A DNA stretch of 64,000 nt. Origin: JBNKFV01 sp050289485. GTDB lineage: Bacteria > Pseudomonadota > Gammaproteobacteria > Pseudomonadales > Cellvibrionaceae. Within the stretch, counting starts at the first letter, position 1. The number at the start of each line of letters is the position of its first letter. A program made the position numbers and the translations under genes. The notes beneath the pieces are model-generated. The model was not told where the DNA came from. It searched no databases and was given only the letters and a program-made list of their open reading frames with translations. Shown one piece after another: positions 16,994 through 25,933 of this stretch. The DNA lies in assembly GCA_050289485.1 (NCBI GenBank), contig JBNKFV010000017.1, positions 1 through 64,000 of the forward strand, written 5' to 3'.

Positions 16994-18634
16994 ATGGATC
17001 GAGAGTACATGGAATACGATATCGTTATCGTTGGCGCGGGGCCATCTGGCCTGGCCGCAGCCTGTCGCCTGAAGCAAATTAACGAAGACATTTCCGTTTG
17101 TGTTGTCGAGAAAGGCTCAGAGGTTGGCGCTCATATCCTGTCTGGCGCAGTAGTGGAACCCACTGCACTCAGTGAACTGTTTCCCGACTGGCAAGCGCTG
17201 GGCGCACCGCTCAATACGCCTGTAACCGCTGACGAAATCTACCTCCTCAAAGACGCTGAGTCCGCCAAACGCATTCCCGATTTGTTTGTGCCAAAAACCA
17301 TGCACAACAAAGGCAACTACATTATCAGTTTGGGTAACCTGTGCCGATGGCTCGCCGCGCAGGCCGAAAACCTGGGCGTGGAAATTTTCCCCGGATTCAC
17401 CGCTGCAGACATTCTGCACAATGACGAAGGCAATGTAGCCGGTATTATTACCGGCGATATGGGCCGCGCTGCCGATGGTTCTGAGAAAGACGGCTTTATG
17501 CCAGGCATGGAGTTGCGCGCAAAATATACTTTCTTTGCCGAGGGCTGCCGTGGTCATCTGGGCAAACTATTGATCGCCAAGTACAAACTTGATGAGGGCA
17601 AAGATCCCCAGCATTACGGTATCGGCATTAAAGAACTCTGGAAAGTACCCGCCGAGCAACATCGTCCTGGGCTTGTCATTCATGCGGCTGGTTGGCCATT
17701 GAAAGACTCTGGCACCGCTGGCGGTAGCTTCCTGTATCACCTTGAAGATCAGCAAGTAGCGCTGGGGCTGATTACCGATCTCTCTTACGAAAACCCTTAC
17801 GTAAGCCCATTTGACGAGTTTCAACGATTCAAGCATCACCCGGTTGTGAAACAGTATTTGCAGGGTGGGGAGCGAATTGCCTACGGCGCTCGAGCAATTA
17901 CCAAAGGCGGTCTGCAATCGCAACCAGAGATGGTCTTTCCCGGTGGAGTGTTACTGGGTGACAATGCCGGTACGCTCAATTTTGCCAAAATCAAAGGCAC
18001 GCATACGGCGATGAAATCCGGTATGCTGGCGGCAGAAGCGGCGGCAGCGGCATTGGTCGCATCGCGCCAGAATGATCGGCTGGACGAGTTCACCCAAGCG
18101 TATAAAGACTCATGGGCGTGGAAAGAGCTGCATACCCAGCGCAACTTTGGGCCCGCACAGCATAAATGGGGCAATATTCTCGGCTCAGCATACGCCTTTA
18201 TTGATATCAATATCTTCAATGGCAAGCTGCCTTGGACATTATCTGATCAAAAGCCAGACTACGCCGCAATGCGCCCAGCAGACCAGTTCACACCCATTGA
18301 TTACCCCAAGCCCGATGGTAAATTGAGTTTTGACAAGCTCTCTTCCGTGTTTCTCTCAAACACTAACCACGAAGAAAATCAGCCATGCCATTTACAATTG
18401 ATTGACCCGGACTTACCGCTTTCAGTGAACCTGCCCCGCTTTGCTGAACCAGCCCAGCGCTACTGCCCGGCGGGAGTGTATGAAGTTATCGAAAATGATC
18501 AGGGCGACAAGAAGTTTCAGATCAATAGCCAGAACTGTGTGCATTGCAAAACCTGCGACATTAAAGATCCTAGCCAAAACATTACCTGGGTAACCCCTGA
18601 AGGTGCAGGTGGGCCTAATTACCCGAATATGTAA
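16994..18634 (+). CDS. etfD: Electron transfer flavoprotein-ubiquinone oxidoreductase
   Basis: The 546-residue protein is an ETF-QO. It carries electrons from acyl-CoA dehydrogenases, via ETF, into the ubiquinone pool at the inner membrane. The N-terminal FAD motif is DIVIVGAGPSGLAAA (about 9-23). The C-terminal [4Fe-4S] domain shows the Cys in RYCPAGVYE and CVHCKTCDIKDP. Length agrees with the family (about 550). The start has a GAGGAGG ribosome site. No etfAB genes are adjacent. The stop is only 2 bp from the stop of the convergent DUF1285 gene, and the terminator lies inside that gene. Confidence 0.95.
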   Translation: MDREYMEYDIVIVGAGPSGLAAACRLKQINEDISVCVVEKGSEVGAHILSGAVVEPTALSELFPDWQALGAPLNTPVTADEIYLLKDAESAKRIPDLFVPKTMHNKGNYIISLGNLCRWLAAQAENLGVEIFPGFTAADILHNDEGNVAGIITGDMGRAADGSEKDGFMPGMELRAKYTFFAEGCRGHLGKLLIAKYKLDEGKDPQHYGIGIKELWKVPAEQHRPGLVIHAAGWPLKDSGTAGGSFLYHLEDQQVALGLITDLSYENPYVSPFDEFQRFKHHPVVKQYLQGGERIAYGARAITKGGLQSQPEMVFPGGVLLGDNAGTLNFAKIKGTHTAMKSGMLAAEAAAAALVASRQNDRLDEFTQAYKDSWAWKELHTQRNFGPAQHKWGNILGSAYAFIDINIFNGKLPWTLSDQKPDYAAMRPADQFTPIDYPKPDGKLSFDKLSSVFLSNTNHEENQPCHLQLIDPDLPLSVNLPRFAEPAQRYCPAGVYEVIENDQGDKKFQINSQNCVHCKTCDIKDPSQNITWVTPEGAGGPNYPNM

Positions 18635-18636
18635 AC

Positions 18637-19224
18637 TTAGCCCGCTAGCAGCGGAAAAAACCGGCCTGCGCTGACAACGCCATAAGTGTCAGCCTCAGCC
18701 GGTTTTTTTGTACCCAGCATTCCTGCCGCATCGCCTTCTGTAACCGCAAGCTCGGCTAAATGGTAGTACACGTTTCGGTCAATCAGGGCGTGCAAATTAT
18801 CACGCACATGCATAATCGGCACCCACCGCCCATTATGCAGCCGAGCCGACAGTTCATCAGGCTCATCAAGGCTTATCCAGTCGAGTTGCTGAGTTTGCAG
18901 TCGGATGTATTGCGCCGGTGTGCCTCGATTTTGTACGTCAAGTGCCACCATCAACAACGGCGCTACGGCAACTTGAATACGCCATTTTTCCACCGGTGTA
19001 ACCAGAAAGTAGTCGTCGCCCTCGCGCTTTAAAATCGATGAAAACAAATCGACCAGCGCCTGTCTCTTGACCGGGCTTCCAGCATGAAACCACTGCCCTT
19101 GTGCATCAATAACGATATCAATGTCACCACTCAAATCGGGATTCCATTTAGTGACCGGTGGCACCTTGCCCTTGTTGCTTTGAGTCTGTTGACGAATACG
19201 CTGATAAAAACCGGAAGCATCCAT
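18637..19224 (-). CDS. DUF1285 family protein
   Basis: The start is taken at the ATG at 19224, with AAGG about 12 bases upstream, instead of a TTG at 19248; this gives 195 residues. The core KWNPDLSGDIDIVIDAQGQW is the DUF1285 signature. Two beta-rich subdomains follow. The function is unknown. It follows the DUF4823 lipoprotein gene closely and is probably in the same operon. Its last 24 or so codons form one half of a strong symmetrical terminator hairpin (18655-18708), so part of its own mRNA may end before the stop codon. Confidence 0.85.
   Translation of the reverse strand: MDASGFYQRIRQQTQSNKGKVPPVTKWNPDLSGDIDIVIDAQGQWFHAGSPVKRQALVDLFSSILKREGDDYFLVTPVEKWRIQVAVAPLLMVALDVQNRGTPAQYIRLQTQQLDWISLDEPDELSARLHNGRWVPIMHVRDNLHALIDRNVYYHLAELAVTEGDAAGMLGTKKPAEADTYGVVSAGRFFPLLAG
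18655..18708. terminator. Bidirectional terminator inside the 3' end of the DUF1285 gene
   Basis: AAAAAACCGGC (18655-18665) pairs with GCCGGTTTTTT (18698-18708), and an inner stem GCTGAC/GTCAGC (18670-18675 with 18688-18693) extends the structure. A T-run follows on both strands. It is correctly placed, 20 bp after the stop, for the plus-strand ETF-QO gene. On the minus strand it lies upstream of the DUF1285 stop codon at 18639-18637. Confidence 0.75.
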
Positions 19225-19232
19225 AAATGACG

Positions 19233-19853
19233 CTACCTTGAGGCCCAAACAGGCCCGGAAAGCTGCCTTACATATTCGTTAAATGCGGGTTTCAATAGAC
19301 TCTCTGGCTGGCCTGCAGCGCTAAAGAAGCCCGTTTTAGCATGCAGCAGGCTCAGATCAATGAGGCGCTTGGAATAAACATCATAAAGACCGACCTGAAT
19401 GTTAAAATGGTCCATTCCTAAACGCCCGTCCTCGGGCCAGTGGCGCGATAGCTCCTTAATACTGGCTGAATTATCATCATAACCAACCGGCTTGGCATAC
19501 AACACAAAGGGAATACCCTCAGCCCCTGCGAGGGTCAAAGCATCTGACAGCGAGAGTGGCTGCTGCGAAATAACCGCCAGCGGATAAATCTGTGCCACCG
19601 CTTCGTACAGCTCGCGGCCAACCTGTCGGTTCAGGCGAGTTGAAAAGGCATCGGTAATCGGTCTGGCGACCAATACTGCTGATGCTGGGTGCACCACCAT
19701 ATTCTGTTGCCGTTTAACCGAAACAGCACGAACCAGTCCCGTATCCTCAGCGCTTTGCTGAGCAAGCGACTGTGTATACTGAAGCGTGCAACCGCACAGT
19801 AAACTCGCTATTACACCTACAGATATGCGATAGTAACGCTTTATTTTTGCCAT
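19233..19853 (-). CDS. DUF4823 lipoprotein
   Basis: I place the start at the internal Met (about 19853), because the preceding in-frame residues do not look like a signal peptide. From there the protein is 206 residues and begins with a basic segment, a hydrophobic core and the lipobox LLCGC, so it is a lipoprotein. The remainder matches the DUF4823 type (conserved stretch AEGIPFVLYAKPVGYDD). The next residue after the lipobox Cys is Thr, not Asp, which suggests outer-membrane sorting. It overlaps or abuts the DUF1285 gene, and this pairing is seen in related bacteria. The function is unknown. Confidence 0.8.
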   Translation of the reverse strand: MAKIKRYYRISVGVIASLLCGCTLQYTQSLAQQSAEDTGLVRAVSVKRQQNMVVHPASAVLVARPITDAFSTRLNRQVGRELYEAVAQIYPLAVISQQPLSLSDALTLAGAEGIPFVLYAKPVGYDDNSASIKELSRHWPEDGRLGMDHFNIQVGLYDVYSKRLIDLSLLHAKTGFFSAAGQPESLLKPAFNEYVRQLSGPVWASR

Positions 19854-20006
19854 AAGAGCCTCCCGTACAAGCTCATAAACGTGGCCTGAATCAACCCAGT
19901 ATGACGTTATAAATCGGCAAGGCAATCCCTAGCTTTAACCACATGTAATACTCGAAGCCATTCAGCGAAGCGCAAATATGGCCAAGCATTTGAGAATTAA
20001 GCAGCA

Positions 20007-20873
20007 ATGACAATCGATTTTTTTGACCTTCTGAGCCTCGAACGTCTGGATAAAAACCTGTATCGCAGTCGATTCCACCAGGAAAACCATCGAAAAATTC
20101 TGTTTGGCGGCCAAGTTTTAGGCCAAGCCCTATATGCAGCCAACGAAACCATAGCCGATACCAGCCCCCCACGCCCGGTAAATTCTTGTCATGCCTACTT
20201 TCTTCACCCAGGCAACAGTGATACGCCAGTCATCTATGACGTTGACGTACTAAAAACAGGCACCAGCTTCACTACAGCAAGGGTTCTTGGGCGCCAGAAT
20301 GGCAGAGTCATCTTCAGCCTGGCAGCCTCTTATCACGCACTCGAGCCGGGTTACGCTCACCAAACACCCCAAATGCCTAAAACCATTCCTGCTCCAGACG
20401 TATTACATTCAATGGCCGACTGCCTTAACAAATTGGCGCCAGAAGAAAACCAGCACGTTATCGACTCCATTGATGAAAACCCTTATATCGAGTTAAAGCC
20501 TGTCTTACCCAATGTATTCGGTGAAGGTATCACCGAGCCACCGGAGTGTTTTTTCTGGTTGAAAGCCAGGCAGCCTTTACCAGACGACCCGGCCATACAC
20601 CGCACCGCATTGGCCTTTGCATCTGATTTAGGGCTATTGGCGACCAGTGTGCTGCCCCACCCTAACTCTATTTTTAGTGACAAAATGCATGCTGCAAGCC
20701 TTGACCATGCCATCTGGTTTCATCAAGATTTTCGCTGTGACGAGTGGCTACTTTACCAAACCGATAGCCCTTGGGCCGGCCATGGTCGGGGGCTCAACCG
20801 TGGGTTACTCTATAATCAAGACGGCGTTTTGGTAGCATCAACCGCTCAAGAAGGTCTGATAAGGCAGGTATAA
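20007..20873 (+). CDS. tesB: Acyl-CoA thioesterase II TesB
   Basis: The 288-residue protein has the double hot-dog fold of TesB, which hydrolyses medium- and long-chain acyl-CoA to free fatty acid and CoA. Recognisable segments are ILFGGQVLGQALYAA (about 31-45), SCHAYFLHPG (about 60-69) and, in the second half, ASDLGLLATSVLPHP and MHAASLDHAIWFH, which carries the catalytic Asp. TesB of E. coli is 286 residues, so this gene is complete. It is divergent from the lipoprotein gene and followed by a small hypothetical gene. Confidence 0.95.
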   Translation: MTIDFFDLLSLERLDKNLYRSRFHQENHRKILFGGQVLGQALYAANETIADTSPPRPVNSCHAYFLHPGNSDTPVIYDVDVLKTGTSFTTARVLGRQNGRVIFSLAASYHALEPGYAHQTPQMPKTIPAPDVLHSMADCLNKLAPEENQHVIDSIDENPYIELKPVLPNVFGEGITEPPECFFWLKARQPLPDDPAIHRTALAFASDLGLLATSVLPHPNSIFSDKMHAASLDHAIWFHQDFRCDEWLLYQTDSPWAGHGRGLNRGLLYNQDGVLVASTAQEGLIRQV

Positions 20874-20912
20874 ACGTTACATTCGACACCCTATCAATAA
20901 GGCAGAGAAATA

Positions 20913-21242
20913 ATGGAAAAAGCAAGCATTGCACAAGCAGCAACAATTCTTGAAGACTTGGTTAAAGGGTTAGACGAGGCGTATTGGCAAGCAAACTCGA
21001 TGGAAACCAAAGATCTTTTTTATGACCTGGTCAGTGCTGTGAACAGCGAAATTATTGAGTTGGGCAAACTCAGCGTCCAGGATCACGACCTTGAATACGA
21101 GCCCATTACCGCGCACTTCCGACTGGCGAGAAGTAAGCTCAACCAAGTACGCAAAAATATTAACGAAACCGTATTAAATACACCGGTAGCCATACGCCTT
21201 GAAAAACTGGTGACGGAGTTACTGGCTGCTTCGCCGCTATAG
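20913..21242 (+). CDS. Hypothetical 109-residue helical protein
   Basis: I do not recognise the family. The protein is predicted to be all-helical and acidic, with no signal peptide or membrane segment. The start has a GGCAGAG site. It lies 39 bp after tesB and ends 20 bp before a good terminator, so it is probably the last gene of a tesB transcript. Codon use resembles the neighbours. Confidence 0.6.
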   Translation: MEKASIAQAATILEDLVKGLDEAYWQANSMETKDLFYDLVSAVNSEIIELGKLSVQDHDLEYEPITAHFRLARSKLNQVRKNINETVLNTPVAIRLEKLVTELLAASPL

Positions 21243-21262
21243 GTGAACACCTGCACACTTAA

Positions 21263-21286
21263 AAAAGCCGGCATTTGCCGGCTTTT
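21263..21286. terminator. Bidirectional terminator between the tesB-side gene and sthA
   Basis: AAAAGCCGGC (21263-21272) pairs with GCCGGCTTTT (21277-21286) around ATTT. Runs of A before and T after make it active for both the plus-strand gene and the end of the nqr-sthA minus-strand transcript. Confidence 0.9.
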
Positions 21287-21317
21287 CTTTAGGTACACAA
21301 CCACATACACAATAGGG

Positions 21318-22718
21318 CTAAAAACGCCTCACTCGATTCAAACCATTTAATGCGGCTTGGCGATAAGCTTCCGCCATGGTGGGATAGTTAAAGGTGGTAG
21401 TGGTGAAATACTCAATATTATTCGCCGTACCTTCCTGTTTCATAATGGCTTGGCCAATGTGAATAATCTCTGACGCTTCAGCACCAAAGCAATGAATACC
21501 CAGAATTTCCAGGGTATCTACATGAAACAGCAATTTGAGCATGCCCACATCTTCACCACTGATCTGCCCACGCGCGGTATGTTTGAAAAAGGCACGCCCC
21601 ACTTCGTAGGGCACTTTGGCAGCGGTCAACTCCCTTTCGTTTTTGCCGATTGAACTGATCTCTGGCAAGGTATAGATGCCGGTAGGCACATCAGCCACGT
21701 AGGCGTCCTCGGTTTCACCCAAAATCACTTTGGCGGCAGACCGCCCCTGATCGTAGGAAGCACTGGCCAGGCTTGGCCAGCCGATCACATCGCCCGCGGC
21801 GTAAATGTGTTCAGCTTCGGTTTGATACAGCTCGTTTACCGAGAGTTGTCCCCGATGGTTCGCCGACAAACCGGCATTTTCAAGCTTTAATTCATCGGTG
21901 TTACCCGTTCGACCATTACACCAGAGCAAGGCATCTGCCTGTAACTTTTTACCCGACTGTAGGTGTAGCGTCACACAGCGGTCGCTGGCAACGACCGAAC
22001 TGTACTCTTCGTTGTGCCGTACCATTACACCGCTGTCGCGTAGGTGATAACTCAAAGCATCAGAAATTTCATCGTCAAGAAATGAAAGTAGCCGGTCGCG
22101 GTTATTGATTAAATCGACTTTGATACCCAGGCCAGAGAAAATCGATGCGTATTCACTACCAATGACACCCGCGCCATAAATAATCAACGACCGCGGTGTG
22201 TGTCGCATTTCCAGGATAGTATCACTGTCGTAAACCCGGGGGTGTGTGAAATCAACATCTGCCGGGTTATACGGGCGCGAGCCAGTTGCAATCACGATAT
22301 CTTTGGCTTTTACATGGTCAGTAATGCCATCTACACGAGCAACGCCTAATGTCGTACCGTCAATAAAATGCGCGGTGCCTCGGTGTACGTTAATACGGTT
22401 ACGCGCATAGTGGCTGGCATGCAACTCTACTTTTTTAGGAATCACCTCTTTGGCTGTATCGAGTACCACAGGAAACGACAGCTTCCTTGGCTCTCCAATC
22501 ACCCGAAACAGGCGATTGGTATTAAATCGGGTGATCTGCTTGACAGCATGGCGCAGTGCTTTTGAGGGAATGGTGCCCTTATGGGTACAGTTACCACCCA
22601 CAACACTCTGATTTTCCACCAAACCAACTCGCTTGCCGCCTTTGACTGCCGCAATAGCGGCCCCTTCTCCCGCAGGTCCTGAACCAATCACCAGTACATC
22701 ATAGGTATATTCTGTCAT
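21318..22718 (-). CDS. sthA: Soluble pyridine nucleotide transhydrogenase
   Basis: The 466-residue flavoprotein matches SthA (UdhA), the energy-independent, Si-specific NAD(P)+ transhydrogenase that balances NADPH and NADH in the cytoplasm. The FAD motif is YDVLVIGSGPAGEGAAIAA (about 5-23). The region GGNCTHKGTIPSKALR has only one of the two Cys found in disulfide reductases, which is the SthA signature. A second nucleotide motif (IIYGAGVIGSEYASIF) and the C-terminal dimer domain ending in NRVRRF are present. It is the last gene of the nqr operon strand, 50 bp after nqrM. Confidence 0.95.
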   Translation of the reverse strand: MTEYTYDVLVIGSGPAGEGAAIAAVKGGKRVGLVENQSVVGGNCTHKGTIPSKALRHAVKQITRFNTNRLFRVIGEPRKLSFPVVLDTAKEVIPKKVELHASHYARNRINVHRGTAHFIDGTTLGVARVDGITDHVKAKDIVIATGSRPYNPADVDFTHPRVYDSDTILEMRHTPRSLIIYGAGVIGSEYASIFSGLGIKVDLINNRDRLLSFLDDEISDALSYHLRDSGVMVRHNEEYSSVVASDRCVTLHLQSGKKLQADALLWCNGRTGNTDELKLENAGLSANHRGQLSVNELYQTEAEHIYAAGDVIGWPSLASASYDQGRSAAKVILGETEDAYVADVPTGIYTLPEISSIGKNERELTAAKVPYEVGRAFFKHTARGQISGEDVGMLKLLFHVDTLEILGIHCFGAEASEIIHIGQAIMKQEGTANNIEYFTTTTFNYPTMAEAYRQAALNGLNRVRRF

Positions 22719-22768
22719 CGTTCTAATTCGCCCTATACGCCATCGTTAGTCACTCTCCAATAATAATT

Positions 22769-23014
22769 TTACTTAACTTCGTATGCTAACTCTTTGTTTT
22801 TATTATTTTTTTCATCTTTATTATTCAATTTTTGCTGTTCTTCGCATTTTGCCTCATCGCCGCCGCAAATATCGCATGTATAGTTGGGCTCGCCCAAGGC
22901 CTTGCCAACGCCACCGCACGAGCCTGTTAGTGGCTTACGCCCCATAATGACACCAATAGCCATACCAGTGACCACTAATAGCAGCACCAAAAACGCCACA
23001 ACATAAATCATCAT
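22769..23014 (-). CDS. nqrM: Na+-NQR maturation factor NqrM
   Basis: The 81-residue protein has one N-terminal membrane helix (about 2-23) and a Cys-rich tail (GSCGGVGK, TCDICGGDEAKC). This is the DUF539/NqrM pattern. NqrM is needed to deliver iron to the membrane metal centre coordinated by NqrD and NqrE. The C-terminus is rich in Lys and Asn. The start codon overlaps the end of apbE by 4 bp, which indicates translational coupling. Confidence 0.93.
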   Translation of the reverse strand: MMIYVVAFLVLLLVVTGMAIGVIMGRKPLTGSCGGVGKALGEPNYTCDICGGDEAKCEEQQKLNNKDEKNNKNKELAYEVK

Positions 23015-24093
23015 TTCGCTAACCTCTCTAAATACGGAGAAAACGTGTCAGAATGATAAGACGCAAAACCATTCGCTTCCCTTACAATAAAATATACGGC
23101 TATACCCTCATCATTAGCCAGTTTCAGCGCTTTCTCAAACCCCATCACACTGAACATGGTCGCAAGTCCATCGGCCCGCTCCGTTGTACTATCAATCACC
23201 GTAACGGATGCAAGGGTATGTTGCACAGGATACCCCGTTCTCGGGTCTATCATATGAGAAATACGTTGGCCATCAACCTCGTAATAATTACGATAGTCGC
23301 CAGACGTTGCCACAGCCTCATCAGATAGCGCGATGGCCTGGGTTACACCCTCATGCCCCAAGGCCGGCATTTCAATACCGATACGCCACGCTTGATTACT
23401 GGGATTACTCCCTTTTACCCTAACTTCACCGCCAATTTCCACTAAATAGCGGTTTACGCCATTGAGCTCAAGTAGCTCAGCAACCACATCCACGCCATAA
23501 CCTTTGGCAATGGAAGATAGGTCTACTTCAATATCTCGCAGCCGACGGGCCTTGGCATTCGCTATATCCACTTCAAGATACTGCATACCCACATTGGCTT
23601 TGATAGCCTCAATATTCTGTTTTAATACATCGACCGGCAAATGCCTTACATCGGCTTCTTTACCGGCACCAAAACCCCAGTAATCTACCAGGGGGCCCAC
23701 AGTAATATCATATGCCCCCGCACTTAGCTTGTTTAGATCAAAGCCGACCTGCAACATATGCAACAAGGGTTTGGGCACTGCACACCACTCACCCAATGGT
23801 GACTGATTAAATAAACTTAAATCTGAGTCTGAGCGATACGTTGATGCCAGCTGATTGACACGGTCAAGTGCTTCATCGATATCGGCAGCCAATACCGACT
23901 CGACAAATGCCGGATTGTCGGGTATCAACGTAATGTGATACGTGGTACCCATGGTTTCTCCCGAAAGATAAACCGCGGGTGTTTGGGTTTCCTGACAGGC
24001 AGAAAGCAATAAGATAAGCAGCCCTAAAAAAAACGAGGCCCGCATGGCGGGCCTCATATTTTTTGGACGCTGGGGATTAACCACCGAAGTCAT
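23011..24093 (-). CDS. apbE: FAD:protein FMN transferase ApbE (lipoprotein)
   Basis: The 360-residue protein has a hydrophobic signal with the lipobox LLSAC (about 30-34) and the ApbE catalytic domain. Visible motifs are GETMGTTYHITL near the N-terminus, VDLSSIAKGYGVD in the middle and the Mg2+/FAD region ATSGDYRNYYEVDG. ApbE attaches FMN through phosphodiester bonds to Thr residues of NqrB and NqrC, which are encoded just upstream. The start is uncertain: ATG at 24093 overlaps nqrF, and later in-frame ATGs at 24057 and 24045 are possible. The signal-peptide codons 24035-24055 form a strong terminator hairpin. Confidence 0.93.
   Translation of the reverse strand: MTSVVNPQRPKNMRPAMRASFFLGLLILLLSACQETQTPAVYLSGETMGTTYHITLIPDNPAFVESVLAADIDEALDRVNQLASTYRSDSDLSLFNQSPLGEWCAVPKPLLHMLQVGFDLNKLSAGAYDITVGPLVDYWGFGAGKEADVRHLPVDVLKQNIEAIKANVGMQYLEVDIANAKARRLRDIEVDLSSIAKGYGVDVVAELLELNGVNRYLVEIGGEVRVKGSNPSNQAWRIGIEMPALGHEGVTQAIALSDEAVATSGDYRNYYEVDGQRISHMIDPRTGYPVQHTLASVTVIDSTTERADGLATMFSVMGFEKALKLANDEGIAVYFIVREANGFASYHSDTFSPYLERLAK
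24026..24055 (-). terminator. Intrinsic terminator after nqrF, within the apbE signal-peptide codons
   Basis: On the minus strand GAGGCCCGC (24055-24047) pairs perfectly with GCGGGCCTC (24043-24035) around CAT, followed by G and eight T (24033-24026). It begins 21 bases after the nqrF stop. The same bases encode the start of the ApbE signal peptide, so it should act as a partial terminator between nqrABCDEF and apbE-nqrM-sthA. Confidence 0.75.
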
Positions 24094-25300
24094 CAAGTAA
24101 AATATTCTCGTCTTCTACGCCCAGATCTTTCAACATTTTGATCACTGCCGCGTTCATCATTGGCGGCCCACACATGTAGTATTCGCAATCTTCTGGTGCG
24201 GGGTGATCTTTCAGGTAGTTTTCATAAAGCACATTATGAATAAAACCTGTCAGCCCAGACCAATTGTCTTCCGGTTGTGGATCCGACAACGCAATATGCC
24301 ATTTGAAGTTATCATTTTCTTCCGCCAGCATATCGTATTCGTCTTGATAGAACAGTTCACGCAGTGAACGCGCACCGTACCAAAATGAAATTTTACGTTT
24401 TGAATTCAAACGCTTGAGCTGATCGAAGATGTGCGAGCGCATAGGCGCCATACCCGCACCACCACCGATAAACACCATTTCTGCATCGGTATCTTTAGCA
24501 AAAAACTCACCAAATGGCCCGAATACGGTAATCGTGTCCCCAGGCTTCAGGCTGAATACGTAAGACGACATCTGGCCCGGTGGAATACCTTGCGAGCCAG
24601 GAGGCGGCGTCGCGATACGAATATTAAATTTAACCAGCCCTCTTTCTTCCGGATAGTTGGCCATTGAATAAGCACGAATAATTGGCTCATCAACTTTTGA
24701 CTCCAGATTAAAGAAGCCAAAGCGTTCCCAATCACCACGGTATTCCTCTTCTACGTCAAAATCAGAAAATTTAACGTGATGCGGAGGCGCTTCCAGCTGC
24801 ACGTAACCACCGGCGCGAAAGTCTACATTTTCACCTTCAGGTAAACGCAGTGTCAGCTCTTTAATAAAGGTTGCCACATTCGGGTTAGACTCCACGGTAC
24901 ATTGCCACTGCTTAACACCGAATACGTCTTCCTCAACATGGATATCCATGTTTTGCTTTACTGGCACTTGGCATGACAAACGCCAGCCTTCACGTATTTC
25001 ACGCTTGTTAAAGTGTGACTCTTCCGTTGGCAGAATCGAACCGCCACCGTTATTCACCACACACTTACATTGTGCACAGCTACCACCGCCACCGCAGGCA
25101 GAGGGTAAAAACATACCGCTCTCTGCAAGCGTTTGCAGCAACTTACCACCAGCAGGCACAGTTAAGGTTTTTTCGCCATTAACCACGATATTAACATCAC
25201 CGCTGTTAACGAGCTTTGAACGGGCACTCAGGATCACCACAACCAGTGCAAGCACAATGGCGGTGAACATGACGACACCCAATATAATCTCTATGTTCAT
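24077..25300 (-). CDS. nqrF: Na+-translocating NADH:quinone reductase subunit F
   Basis: The 407-residue NADH-oxidising subunit has an N-terminal membrane helix (about 4-24) and a [2Fe-2S] ferredoxin domain with SACGGGGSCAQCKC (about 68-81) and a fourth Cys in LSCQV. A flavodoxin reductase-type FAD domain (RAYSMANYP) and an NADH domain (GGGAGMAPMRS, then CGPPMMNAAV) complete it. It passes electrons from NADH through FAD and the 2Fe-2S centre to the NqrD/NqrE metal site. Length equals the family norm (about 407). The gene follows nqrE after 21 bp. Confidence 0.97.
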   Translation of the reverse strand: MNIEIILGVVMFTAIVLALVVVILSARSKLVNSGDVNIVVNGEKTLTVPAGGKLLQTLAESGMFLPSACGGGGSCAQCKCVVNNGGGSILPTEESHFNKREIREGWRLSCQVPVKQNMDIHVEEDVFGVKQWQCTVESNPNVATFIKELTLRLPEGENVDFRAGGYVQLEAPPHHVKFSDFDVEEEYRGDWERFGFFNLESKVDEPIIRAYSMANYPEERGLVKFNIRIATPPPGSQGIPPGQMSSYVFSLKPGDTITVFGPFGEFFAKDTDAEMVFIGGGAGMAPMRSHIFDQLKRLNSKRKISFWYGARSLRELFYQDEYDMLAEENDNFKWHIALSDPQPEDNWSGLTGFIHNVLYENYLKDHPAPEDCEYYMCGPPMMNAAVIKMLKDLGVEDENILLDDFGG

Positions 25301-25321
25301 GCTATGTCCTTTTCTCCCCGA

Positions 25322-25930
25322 TTACAGATCGATACCGCCGAATGACATGAAGCCGAGGGACATTAAGCCAACGGTAATGAAAGTGATACCCAGGCCTTGT
25401 AAACCTACCGGCACATCACTGTATTTGAGCTTTTCACGAATACCGGCCAGCAGTGTAATGGCAACTGCCCAACCAATACCGGAACCCAGACCAAACACAG
25501 TACTTTCGGCCAAATTATAGTCACGCTCTACCATGAACAGAGACGCACCCATAATTGCACAGTTAACCGTAATCAAAGGCAAAAACACGCCCAATGCGTT
25601 GTAGAGAGCGGGCACATATTTATCCAGTACCATTTCCAAAATCTGAACAATCGCAGCGATCACACCAATATAAGTAATCAAACCGAGAAAGCTCAAATCA
25701 ACATTTGGAAAACCGGCCCAGGCCAAAGCACCATCTGCCAACAAATAGGTGTAAAGCAGGTTGTTAACCGGAACAGTAATGCCCAATACCACCACAACGG
25801 CAATACCCAAACCAATGGCAGCATCTACTTTCTTGGATACCGCCAGGAAGGTACACATTCCCAAAAAGAATGTGAGCGCCATGTTATCGATAAAAATTGC
25901 CCTAACAAAAAGGCTTAAATAATATTCCAC
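25322..25930 (-). CDS. nqrE: Na+-translocating NADH:quinone reductase subunit E
   Basis: This 202-residue, six-helix membrane subunit is homologous to NqrD. The inverted-topology repeats carry one Cys each, in GMCTFLAVS and TVNCAIMGASLF, which help to hold the intramembrane Fe-S centre between NqrD and NqrE. The length is that of the family. It is separated from nqrD by 3 bp. Confidence 0.97.
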   Translation of the reverse strand: MEYYLSLFVRAIFIDNMALTFFLGMCTFLAVSKKVDAAIGLGIAVVVVLGITVPVNNLLYTYLLADGALAWAGFPNVDLSFLGLITYIGVIAAIVQILEMVLDKYVPALYNALGVFLPLITVNCAIMGASLFMVERDYNLAESTVFGLGSGIGWAVAITLLAGIREKLKYSDVPVGLQGLGITFITVGLMSLGFMSFGGIDL

Positions 25931-25933
25931 AGC

